Virus record (IMG/VR): IMGVR_UViG_3300009502_002963 | Span: 1-38,780 of that record | DNA length: 38,780 nt | Strand: one strand, 5' to 3' | Source: a virus | Shown: one piece after another, positions 14,443-20,954 of the stretch | How the letters are laid out: every line of letters begins with the position of its first letter | How positions within the stretch are numbered: the stretch's first letter is position 1 | Position numbers and translations under genes: made by a program | The notes under the pieces: model-generated | Told to the model about the DNA's origin: nothing | What the model saw: only the letters and a program-made list of their open reading frames with translations | The model's database searches: none

Positions 14443-14470
14443 GAAGCCAGAAATCAGAAGTCAGAAAACA
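14443..14470. repeat. Heptamer tandem array (GAAGTCA type)
   Basis: Four units, GAAGCCA, GAAATCA, GAAGTCA, GAAAACA, running into GAAAGGA, which serves as the ribosome site of the next gene at 14480. Confidence 0.85.
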
Positions 14471-14479
14471 GAAAGGACA

Positions 14480-14767
14480 ATGCAGATGAAGACGACTAGC
14501 TACCAAGTCGAACGCCAATGGGAAGCCATTCTCAAAGCGGACATCGAAGTGGATCGCGCACAAAAAAGACTGCGTGCCGCCATCCAAAAAGCGTTTCCCG
14601 TAGGAGCCAGTATCTCGGTAACGCTCGGAGGCGCGTCCATTGTGGCCGTGGTTGATGGTCACGGCGATGGACCTTGGTCGTCCACGATCACATGCCACAA
14701 TCTGACGACAGGAAAGACTCGACGTTTCTCCGTCATCGCAAACCCGCCGAACCGTCTCGGCGTCTAA
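14480..14767 (+). CDS. Hypothetical protein between transposase genes
   Basis: A 95-residue protein starting MQMKTTSYQV. It has an N-terminal helical part (VDRAQKRLRAAIQKAF) and a C-terminal beta-rich part (ISVTLGGASIVAVVDGHG). The ribosome site AAAGGAC comes from the end of a heptamer array. It sits between MuA- and MuB-type genes; no family recognised. Confidence 0.65.
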   Translation: MQMKTTSYQVERQWEAILKADIEVDRAQKRLRAAIQKAFPVGASISVTLGGASIVAVVDGHGDGPWSSTITCHNLTTGKTRRFSVIANPPNRLGV

Positions 14768-14792
14768 CTGTACACTGCCCACTGACCACTAG
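14765..14792. repeat. Heptamer tandem array (CCACTGA type)
   Basis: Four units, TAACTGT, ACACTGC, CCACTGA, CCACTAG, filling most of the gap between the preceding gene and the MuB-like gene. Confidence 0.8.
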
Positions 14793-14806
14793 AAAGAGCT
14801 ACCACC

Positions 14807-15814
14807 ATGAACACGGAAACTGTAAACAGCGCGGCGGCGGAAGCGCAGCAAAAGGACCTGCGCTCGCTCGCTCAAACGATCCGCGACTACCAGAAGAAAC
14901 GCGGATGGAACGACACGCAGCTTTGCAAACGCTTCGGCGGCGTCGGCTCAACGAAAACTTTCGGGCGCATCCTGGCGGGCGACTTGAAGGAACTCGACCT
15001 TGAACGCTGGCTGCTCGAATACCGCACCGTCGTCAACCTCATCGAGGCCGAGGGCGCTGCCGACGACACCGACGAGGCGATCTTCGACGACCTCAGCACA
15101 TGCAGCCGGCTGCGCGTGGCGTTCCTGAAAATCATGAACGTCCACGGGAACAACCGGCTGATCATCATCGAGGGCGTCAGCGGCAGCGGCAAGACGAAGG
15201 CCGGACGGATGCTCGCGGCCAAATACGGCCGGCGCGTGCTCTTCGGCGAGGCCGACGAGACGTGGAAGAACCCGACCACAATGCTTGGCGGCATCCTGAA
15301 GATGCTCGGCAAAAAGGAGTTTGCGGGCGGCACCAACGAGCGCAAGGAACTGGCCATCTCCGAACTGAACCTTCGCCGCGTCTGCCTGTTCATTGACGAG
15401 ATGCACCACCTCGGTCCGGCGTCGCTGAACATGCTCAAAACACTGATCAACCAAACGCCCGGCGAGTTCATCGGCTCCGCGTTCAGCACGCTCTGGAAAC
15501 GCCTGGAGACGCAGGCTTACTTCGAGGCGCTGCAACTCACCCGCAACCGCATGGCCGAGCGGATCAACTTCGACACGCTGGACCTCCACGACGTGGAGAT
15601 GCTCGTGAAGCGGCGGCTCCGTTGGGAAAACGGCGAGGGTAAAAAGGCCGCGACGATCCTCATCGGCGGCGAGGGCAAAGGTCCCGCGACGCGGCTTGGT
15701 CATCTGGCGTTCGTGGACGCCGTGTGCCGCGAGGCCAAGGACATGGCCGACGGCGATCCCGTCACCATCGAAGTCTTCGGCGAGGCCGTCAAGAAAGTGG
15801 AGAAGACGCGATGA
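14807..15814 (+). CDS. MuB-like target-selection ATPase (AAA+)
   Basis: A 335-residue protein of the MuB/TniB-type AAA ATPases, which bind DNA, choose target sites and activate the transposase. The N-terminal HTH-like domain is at about residues 18-65 (RDYQKKRGWNDTQLCKRFGG). Walker A GVSGSGKT is at 123-130 and Walker B CLFIDEMHH at 193-201, followed by a sensor/arginine region (LQLTRNRMAERI). The order A then B matches Mu, with one small gene between. Its stop overlaps the next ATG by 4 bp. Confidence 0.88.
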   Translation: MNTETVNSAAAEAQQKDLRSLAQTIRDYQKKRGWNDTQLCKRFGGVGSTKTFGRILAGDLKELDLERWLLEYRTVVNLIEAEGAADDTDEAIFDDLSTCSRLRVAFLKIMNVHGNNRLIIIEGVSGSGKTKAGRMLAAKYGRRVLFGEADETWKNPTTMLGGILKMLGKKEFAGGTNERKELAISELNLRRVCLFIDEMHHLGPASLNMLKTLINQTPGEFIGSAFSTLWKRLETQAYFEALQLTRNRMAERINFDTLDLHDVEMLVKRRLRWENGEGKKAATILIGGEGKGPATRLGHLAFVDAVCREAKDMADGDPVTIEVFGEAVKKVEKTR

Positions 15815-16017
15815 AAACACTGAAGCGAAACTATCACATGAAACTGAACGAACAGCAGTTCATGTCCGTGCTAGCGCAGCACGTCGGCCACGTCCGCAGG
15901 CTGCACGGTCCATACGAGGCGAACATTTGCTACGATTTGAAGATCAGCAACGGGAGAGTCGAATCCTGCGACATCATGCTAGGGCCGCCGAAGACTGGAG
16001 AGGAGGCCGCGCGATGA
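15811..16017 (+). CDS. Hypothetical early protein
   Basis: A 68-residue protein starting MKTLKRNYHM. It has a helical first half (NEQQFMSVLAQHVGHVRRLHG) and a strand-rich second half (ICYDLKISNGRVESCDIML). ATGA overlaps on both sides. No family recognised. Confidence 0.65.
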   Translation: MKTLKRNYHMKLNEQQFMSVLAQHVGHVRRLHGPYEANICYDLKISNGRVESCDIMLGPPKTGEEAAR

Positions 16018-16391
16018 ATCACCTGACTCAATCCACGCATCCGCAGCCGGCACCAGCCGCACGTCTGCGATCCGCTTCCGACAAGACCACGGCCGCTGCC
16101 GGGATGATGGCCGCCGCCGCCCACAACATTCAGGACCGGCTTCACGCAGCCGAAGTGGACGGCGTTGCGTTCAGTGAAGACGAACTGATTCAACTCGAAC
16201 GCGGGTGGGAGCATCTCGAACTCGCGAGACAATCAGTGTACCGCTACGTGACGCGCCCGTCCCAATTCACCCCGGACCTCTGGTCGAGAGAATATCAGGG
16301 ACTGCCAATGTTCGGCAGCGGCGCGAAATTGGGCGAGCCGAAAGCCGTACCCCATCACTCCACAAATCCATCACTCCAACACTCCAACTGA
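16014..16391 (+). CDS. Hypothetical early protein
   Basis: A 125-residue protein. Residues 28-90 are helical (GMMAAAAHNIQDRLHAAEV, then DELIQLERGWEHLELARQSV). The last dozen residues are encoded by a CACTCCA-type repeat tract (about 16357-16390) and look like added tail. It overlaps the preceding gene by 4 bp. No family recognised. Confidence 0.6.
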   Translation: MNHLTQSTHPQPAPAARLRSASDKTTAAAGMMAAAAHNIQDRLHAAEVDGVAFSEDELIQLERGWEHLELARQSVYRYVTRPSQFTPDLWSREYQGLPMFGSGAKLGEPKAVPHHSTNPSLQHSN

Positions 16392-16404
16392 AAGGAAGCT
16401 ACCT

Positions 16405-16998
16405 ATGGCAAAGAAACCAACTGAAACAAAAACCACGACCGTTCCTGTCCCGACGATCACGTCGCGCGAGGAAATGGTCAACGCCGTCGGCCAGATGCGC
16501 GAGTGGGAAATCCGCAAACGCAAACTGGAGGCGAAGAAGGCCCAGGCCGTGCTCGACGCCGAGCGGGAGTTCGCCACCGGCATTGACGAGGCCGTTCAAC
16601 AGATCACCGCCTGGAACGAAGGCGTGAAGGCGTGGAGCGTGGATAACCGCAAAGAGTTCGAGGGGCACGAGTTCATTGAGACTGTCCACGGCAAGGTGAA
16701 GCTCTATCTCGGCGCGTGGGGCACGAAGCTGATGCCGAAGTTCACCTGGGAAAAGGTCGTCAAGATCGTCAAGTCCTTTGGCCTGGATAACGTCCTGCTG
16801 CGGACGCTCGATCCTGAGCCGGACAAAGAGGCAATGCTCGCCTACCGCAACGAACCGATCCCGAATCCGAAGAATCCGAAAGCGCCGCTGACGTTGGAGC
16901 AACTCGGCGTCACCTGCGAGCGCGGCGAGTTCTTCGAGGTGGAGCTGAAGATTGAGGAAGTCGAGGCCCCGACCGAAGCGGCCAAGGAGGCGGCATGA
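16405..16998 (+). CDS. Gam-like host-nuclease inhibitor
   Basis: A 197-residue protein of the Mu Gam family, which binds DNA ends as a Ku-like dimer and blocks exonucleases. Visible are the long N-terminal helical hairpin (EMVNAVGQMREWEIRKRKLE, continuing to about residue 75), the ETVHGKVKLYLGAWG-type strand region, and the ending LTLEQLGVTCERGEFFEVEL. AAAGGAAG precedes the ATG. As in Mu, it follows the A and B genes. It should protect linear phage ends after infection. Confidence 0.82.
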   Translation: MAKKPTETKTTTVPVPTITSREEMVNAVGQMREWEIRKRKLEAKKAQAVLDAEREFATGIDEAVQQITAWNEGVKAWSVDNRKEFEGHEFIETVHGKVKLYLGAWGTKLMPKFTWEKVVKIVKSFGLDNVLLRTLDPEPDKEAMLAYRNEPIPNPKNPKAPLTLEQLGVTCERGEFFEVELKIEEVEAPTEAAKEAA

Positions 16999-17315
16999 AA
17001 CAGAAGAAGCCAGCAGTCAGAAGTCAGAAGAAGCCGGATCGAAACTCACGCCGGTTGAAGCGCGACCTCGACACGCTCAGCGGCACCGCGCTCGTCGCGA
17101 AGGTGCTGAAACAAAAATCCAAGCCGGCGTTGAAGCCGGGCTTCGCCATCTGCCAAGGCTGTGGGCGTCAATACAAGATCGGGATGCCTCACGCGATGTT
17201 TTGCGTGGCCAACACCTGCGAAGAATGTGGCACGAGTTACCCCGGCGGCGTGCCGAAGAATGACGAAGGCCGGCGCATCTGCGTCCGCTGCCAGTCTGGA
17301 GAGGAATCGGCATGA
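16995..17315 (+). CDS. Zinc-finger-like protein
   Basis: A 106-residue protein. The basic N-terminal 45 residues begin with a heptamer-encoded stretch (17009-17029). The C-terminal half holds three CxxC pairs: CQGC, CEEC and CVRC, plus Cys in MFCVANTC, enough for one or two zinc ribbons. It overlaps Gam by 4 bp. Probably nucleic-acid binding; family not identified. Confidence 0.65.
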   Translation: MKQKKPAVRSQKKPDRNSRRLKRDLDTLSGTALVAKVLKQKSKPALKPGFAICQGCGRQYKIGMPHAMFCVANTCEECGTSYPGGVPKNDEGRRICVRCQSGEESA

Positions 17316-17566
17316 AGAACACCAAGACGCCATCGGTTTTAAGAATGCCACAGATTTCCGTGACGCTGCGTTTTAATCCAGTCGAGATAGCCCATCTCAA
17401 TGGCGCGATGATGCTCGCGATGGCGACGCAGGGTTTTCTTCCAAAGGAGGCTTGCAAAGAAAATGCCGCGCGCCGCGCTCTTGGCCATCGCATCCACAAT
17501 GCCTCAGTGCGTTCAAAAGCGAAGCTGGACGCCTTCATTAAAAAGACTAGGGAGCAAGCGCGATGA
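17312..17566 (+). CDS. Hypothetical early protein
   Basis: An 84-residue basic protein. It has a strand-then-helix start resembling ribbon-helix-helix proteins (ISVTLRFNPVEIAHLNGAMM), then helical, Lys/Arg-rich segments. ATGA overlaps on both sides. A DNA-binding role is a guess from the pattern. Confidence 0.6.
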   Translation: MKNTKTPSVLRMPQISVTLRFNPVEIAHLNGAMMLAMATQGFLPKEACKENAARRALGHRIHNASVRSKAKLDAFIKKTREQAR

Positions 17567-18174
17567 TCATCCCTGCTGACATCGCGAGCGAGACGTACCG
17601 GGTGACGTTCCAGCACCGCACCGGCCGGCCCGTGCCGTCGCCAGCCGCGCCACTCGACAACGGCCAGAAGGCGAGGTTGTGCATCCTGGCACGCGAAGCG
17701 TTTGACACACTCGTTGAGCGTGGAGCGATGGAGCGCGGAGCCAACTTCGAGGCGTGGCGGCATGAGCAGCAGCTTGAAGCTTGCGGACTTTCCTCGCTCC
17801 GCGCCGCGACACAGCGGCACTACGCGCTGGTCGTCGGCCATCTCAAAGGATTGCTCGGCGACGTGGCAGCGGCGGCACGCGCCATTGAGCGCGCGCAGAC
17901 CGAGCCGCGCCGGCTCGCCATGTTCAAGCTGAAGGAGGCGTTGGGCGAGCGCGACCTTCCAGAGAGCTACGCCGCAGGAATCTGTTGGCGTCAGTTCAAG
18001 CGTCCGCTATCGGAGGCCAGTGATCGGCAAGTCTGGTGCCTCGTTTACACGGTGAGGAGCCGGAGGAAGCCGGTAACGCGGACACTCTTGTCCGCGCCGA
18101 ATGACAGCGGACAGGAGTGTCCGCCTTACGATGACGCGCCAGCGACCGCCGTTGCAGCCAACAACCCATTTTGA
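17563..18174 (+). CDS. Hypothetical middle protein (GemA/Mor region)
   Basis: A 203-residue, mainly helical protein (KARLCILAREAFDTLVERGA; FEAWRHEQQLEACG; ATQRHYALVVGHLKGLLGD). It occupies the place of the gemA/mor regulators of Mu, but I cannot identify either family. The last 35 residues are encoded by a palindromic element (18078-18124) and adjoining sequence and are probably not part of the functional fold. It overlaps the preceding gene by 4 bp. A candidate for the activator of the two late promoters, on position alone. Confidence 0.55.
   Translation: MIIPADIASETYRVTFQHRTGRPVPSPAAPLDNGQKARLCILAREAFDTLVERGAMERGANFEAWRHEQQLEACGLSSLRAATQRHYALVVGHLKGLLGDVAAAARAIERAQTEPRRLAMFKLKEALGERDLPESYAAGICWRQFKRPLSEASDRQVWCLVYTVRSRRKPVTRTLLSAPNDSGQECPPYDDAPATAVAANNPF
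18078..18124. repeat. Palindromic repeat element (18-bp arms)
   Basis: GCGGACACTCTTGTCCGC at 18078-18095 and an inverted copy at 18107-18124 (17/18 match), with an 11-bp spacer. Each arm is itself a near-palindrome. It is translated as the C-terminus of the preceding protein. Looks like a host-type dispersed repeat. Confidence 0.85.
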
Positions 18175-18177
18175 ATC

Positions 18178-18357
18178 ATGAAGACGCTCTTCGATCCAAA
18201 GACCACGCGAAGCCGCGCGCCGTTCTACTGCAAGTGGCCCGGCTGTCACGCCATCGCCAACGGCACCTTCACCGACGCGAGCGCAGGCGAACCTTATCGC
18301 GTCCAGGTCTGCGAGAGGCACCGGCGCAAAATCCAAAATGGGGGGGGGGCAACTTAG
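18178..18357 (+). CDS. Small treble-clef-like zinc protein
   Basis: A 59-residue protein starting MKTLFDPKTT. The Cys/His set FYCKWPGCHA and VCERHR gives C-x4-C...C-x2-H, a plausible single zinc site. The 3' end passes through a run of ten G (18340-18349) encoding Gly-Gly-Gly. One extra G, or a -1 slip there, would fuse it in frame to the next protein (18372-18737). Function unknown. Confidence 0.6.
   Translation: MKTLFDPKTTRSRAPFYCKWPGCHAIANGTFTDASAGEPYRVQVCERHRRKIQNGGGAT
18340..18349 (+). other. G10 homopolymer, possible slippage site
   Basis: Ten consecutive G near the end of the small zinc protein gene. The next gene is in the -1 frame and has no stop between this tract and its ATG at 18372, so slippage (replicative or translational) would make a fused protein. 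Confidence 0.6.
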
Positions 18358-18371
18358 CCTGGCTTTGCATC

Positions 18372-18737
18372 ATGAAACCCGTTGATTTCAGAAACGAAAC
18401 GTTCGCTAGCCTGAAGCAGAACTGGCTTGTGGATTCGCGGCTCGAAGTCTTGGACGCGCTCAAAGTCCACGGCCCTTGCACCACGAAACAACTGGCCGTT
18501 GCGATGCGGCCGAACGATCCGCTGTTCGTTCTGGATGTCCGCCCGCGTGTCTCGGAGTTATACGCGCTCGGCTTCGCGCTGCTGGTGGAAGAATGCGACC
18601 CGAAAACCGGCCAGCCTTTGCCGACGCCTTCCACAGGCGGCATCTATCGCGCCGCGTCGGAGTTCGAGGCGCGGGGATTATTCGACGCCGCCAAGCGGCT
18701 GGCGCTCCAGGAGCAACTGGTTTTTCCAAAGGTCTGA
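18372..18737 (+). CDS. Winged-helix-like protein
   Basis: A 121-residue protein. The segment EVLDALKVHGPCTTKQLAVAM, followed by PRVSELYALGFALLVEE, is the helix-turn-helix plus wing pattern of MarR/ArsR-like winged-helix proteins. It could be a phage regulator, possibly of middle or late genes; the family is not fixed. Its stop overlaps the next start (TGATG). Confidence 0.6.
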   Translation: MKPVDFRNETFASLKQNWLVDSRLEVLDALKVHGPCTTKQLAVAMRPNDPLFVLDVRPRVSELYALGFALLVEECDPKTGQPLPTPSTGGIYRAASEFEARGLFDAAKRLALQEQLVFPKV

Positions 18738-19171
18738 TGAACATGAGCCAATCCGCTGCCACTTACAAAGCCAGGGTCATCGGGAAGAAGGCCGAGGTTG
18801 AAATCGCGCCGGGCGTGAAGATCACGCCGGTGTCGGTGGAGGTCGTGACGCGCTTCGCCATCGCGCGCCTGTTGCCGGCGGGCGACGGCACCTTCAGGCC
18901 GGTCGTCCAGGCTTGCGAGCCGTGGATGCGGCTGACCGTCGCGCTGCCGCGCCAACTCGGCCTGGGCATCTGTTGGAAGACTCTGCTGAGGCTGATCACG
19001 TCGGGCATCATCGAGAGCCGCCGCACATCGCCGCACTCGACGGAAATCAGCATCGAGTCGCTCAACGCGCATCTCGAAGGCTGCCGGGACCCGGAATATT
19101 GGACCACGCCCGTCACCTGGCCGGATCGGCGTCGCATGACGCGCCTCGAGAGGTGGAAGGAAGCGATATGA
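18737..19171 (+). CDS. Hypothetical protein with HTH-like segment
   Basis: A 144-residue protein. The N-terminal third is beta-rich (YKARVIGKKAEVEIAPGVKI). The C-terminal half has a helix-turn-helix-like stretch around LGICWKTLLRLITSGIIESR and a Trp/Arg-rich end. It is another candidate DNA-binding regulator in the middle region. ATGA overlap with the ASCH gene. Confidence 0.55.
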   Translation: MNMSQSAATYKARVIGKKAEVEIAPGVKITPVSVEVVTRFAIARLLPAGDGTFRPVVQACEPWMRLTVALPRQLGLGICWKTLLRLITSGIIESRRTSPHSTEISIESLNAHLEGCRDPEYWTTPVTWPDRRRMTRLERWKEAI

Positions 19172-19518
19172 GAAACATCTCGTTCTCTCTGACCGAGGCG
19201 CAGTTCCGCGCGCGCACCAAGACAGTGACGCGTAGGCTTGGATGGAAGAAGTTGAAGCCGGGCACGCTGTTATGCGGCGTCCGCAAGGCGATGGGGTTAA
19301 AGCCCGGCGAGAAAATCATCCGGCTCGGCAACATCCGCGTTGTCAGTGTTCGGCGTGAGTCGCTGATCGCAATCACAATGGAGGATTGTGCGCGGGAAGG
19401 TTTCCCCGAACTCGGTCCAGTTGAGTTCATCGAGATGTTCAAGCACCACATGGGCTGTTTGGGGTTTGCTGCGGTCACGCGGATCGAATTTGAATACGTA
19501 GAGGAGGCTGCGCGATGA
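19168..19518 (+). CDS. ASCH-domain protein
   Basis: A 116-residue protein matching the phage ASCH family: MRNISFSLTEAQFRARTKTVTRRLGW at the start is typical, then LKPGTLLCGVRKAMGLK, LGNIRVVSVRRESL and EGFPELGPVEFIEMF. ASCH folds resemble PUA domains and are linked to RNA binding; one bacterial member (YqfB) is an amidohydrolase of N4-acetylcytidine. Here substrate and role are unknown. It overlaps the radical-SAM gene by 4 bp, so the two may act together. Confidence 0.82.
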   Translation: MRNISFSLTEAQFRARTKTVTRRLGWKKLKPGTLLCGVRKAMGLKPGEKIIRLGNIRVVSVRRESLIAITMEDCAREGFPELGPVEFIEMFKHHMGCLGFAAVTRIEFEYVEEAAR

Positions 19519-20228
19519 GCCTGAAGAAATCCGCTGGCAACATGTATCCCTGGGTGACGCATACCCACAGCCATCTGCGCGGCGGGTGTCCGCACCGCTG
19601 CGGCTACTGTTACGTCCAGGCGATGGAGAGGAAGTTTAGCGGCGGCCACTACACGGGGCCGCTGCGGCTTGAGGAAAAGGAGTTCAAGGTCAACTATGGC
19701 GTTGACCGGACCATATTCATTGAGCACTGCAACGACCTATTTGCTGACGACATCCCCGGCGATTGGATTCGCAGAATCCTCGCCCACTGCGCGGAGTGGC
19801 ATCAAAATAATTACGTCCTTCAAACAAAGAACGTCGGCCGCCTGGTCCAGTTGCTTGCGAATCGCGCCGTTCGCTGGCCGCTCAAGTTCATGGTCGGAAC
19901 GACGATTGAAAGCAACCGATGGCACGACGTGATGGGCAAAGCGCCAACGCCGCAACTGCGCATCGGAAACTTCAAACGCCTGCGCTCCTACTGGCCGCAA
20001 GTGCCGGCGTTCATCACCATCGAGCCGGTCCTGGACTTCGACGATTCGGAACTTATCGAGTGGATCGCGATGGCGCGGCCGGACTTCATCAACATCGGCG
20101 CGGATTCCAAAGGCCACGGCCTTCAAGAGCCGGACGCAGCGAAGATCATGCGTCTAATCAACGGAGTGACCGCAGCGGGCATTCCAATCCGGCAGAAGCA
20201 CAACCTCGACCGGCTGTTGAAGTCATGA
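19515..20228 (+). CDS. Radical-SAM-like DUF5131 (phage Gp37/Gp68 family) protein
   Basis: A 237-residue protein of the DUF5131 family. The cluster motif GGCPHRCGYCYVQ gives Cys25-x3-Cys29-x2-Cys32, the radical-SAM 4Fe-4S pattern. The barrel-like part continues with FIEHCNDLFADDIPGDWI, NYVLQTKNVGRLV, KFMVGTTIESNRW and FITIEPVLDFD. Such proteins occur in many phages with no known substrate; nucleic acid or nucleotide modification is the usual guess. It is coupled to the ASCH gene upstream and a small gene downstream by ATGA overlaps. Confidence 0.82.
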   Translation: MSLKKSAGNMYPWVTHTHSHLRGGCPHRCGYCYVQAMERKFSGGHYTGPLRLEEKEFKVNYGVDRTIFIEHCNDLFADDIPGDWIRRILAHCAEWHQNNYVLQTKNVGRLVQLLANRAVRWPLKFMVGTTIESNRWHDVMGKAPTPQLRIGNFKRLRSYWPQVPAFITIEPVLDFDDSELIEWIAMARPDFINIGADSKGHGLQEPDAAKIMRLINGVTAAGIPIRQKHNLDRLLKS

Positions 20229-20533
20229 ACTCCAACGTCCTGACCAAAGCATCTGAGTCTGGCGCGATTCCCATCGCGTGCTTTAGCGACTTGGATTTGT
20301 TCGAGTGGGCGTTGCGAAACTATTGCTTCCGCTATCTGTCCCACCCGGATTTGAAACGCGCAGAGAAGCTCGCCAACCTGCCACTTGTCGAACAGAACCT
20401 GGCTACGATGCTCGGCAAACTCCGCGAAGCCCACGTGCCCGACTACAACGCCCGCGCTGAAATTGTGGCGACGGAACTCAGTTTCAGAATCAGCCAGGGG
20501 AAGCTCGACCAACCGGAGGATCACAAGCAATGA
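20225..20533 (+). CDS. Hypothetical protein
   Basis: A 102-residue helical protein starting MNSNVLTKAS, with FEWALRNYCFRYLSHPDLKR and NLATMLGKLREAHV as clear helices. ATGA overlaps on both sides. No family recognised. Confidence 0.62.
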   Translation: MNSNVLTKASESGAIPIACFSDLDLFEWALRNYCFRYLSHPDLKRAEKLANLPLVEQNLATMLGKLREAHVPDYNARAEIVATELSFRISQGKLDQPEDHKQ

Positions 20534-20661
20534 TCTTGACGCTAAGAATCCGGTGGTGGCTTTTCCTGTTGACGCTTCCGCTGTGGATTGTGCCGCTTGG
20601 GATTCTCTGCGTCATCGCGACCATCATCTGCGCGAAGATCGAGGTCGAGAGCGAGCGATGA
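20530..20661 (+). CDS. 43-residue membrane peptide
   Basis: Starts MILTLRIRWWLFLLTLPLWI, with one long hydrophobic segment (about residues 9-34) and a charged tail KIEVESER. Both ends overlap neighbours by 4 bp. Unknown function; possibly a holin/antiholin-like or regulatory membrane peptide. Confidence 0.6.
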   Translation: MILTLRIRWWLFLLTLPLWIVPLGILCVIATIICAKIEVESER

Positions 20662-20954
20662 AGCCCACCGACGACAAAGCGTTTGAGACCTGGTTCGCGT
20701 CGAAGATGCCGCGCCCGGCGGCGCGCCAACATTGGACCGCCTACGACACGCTGCGCGACTGGTCGCGCAAAGGCTGGCGCGAGTGCCGCGAGCGGATGGA
20801 GGACAGTGGGCAGTTGACAGTGGACAGTGGACAGCGGGCGCGAGTAGCCGCGTTGCTCCGTAACGCGCATCGTCAAGCTGCAATCGCGTCGCAGAGTGAC
20901 GCGGCTGCCCCAATCACCAATCACGAATCACCAGTCACGAGTCACCATGCCTGA
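20658..20954 (+). CDS. Hypothetical protein with repeat-encoded C-terminus
   Basis: A 98-residue protein. Its first 48 residues look genuine (FETWFASKMPRPAARQHW, TAYDTLRDWSRKGW). The rest is largely encoded by two heptamer arrays (20802-20836 and 20911-20945) and the sequence between them, so the C-terminal half is probably repeat-derived. It overlaps the start of the head gene by 8 bp. Confidence 0.6.
   Translation: MKPTDDKAFETWFASKMPRPAARQHWTAYDTLRDWSRKGWRECRERMEDSGQLTVDSGQRARVAALLRNAHRQAAIASQSDAAAPITNHESPVTSHHA
20802..20836. repeat. Heptamer tandem array (GACAGTG type)
   Basis: Five units: GACAGTG, GGCAGTT, GACAGTG, GACAGTG, GACAGCG. It is the reverse-complement family of the CCACTGC arrays. 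Confidence 0.88.
20911..20945. repeat. Heptamer tandem array (CAATCAC type) abutting a start codon
   Basis: Five units, CAATCAC twice, GAATCAC, CAGTCAC, GAGTCAC, ending one base before the ATG of the MuF gene. No Shine-Dalgarno sequence is present here, so the array replaces the normal leader. Confidence 0.9.
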
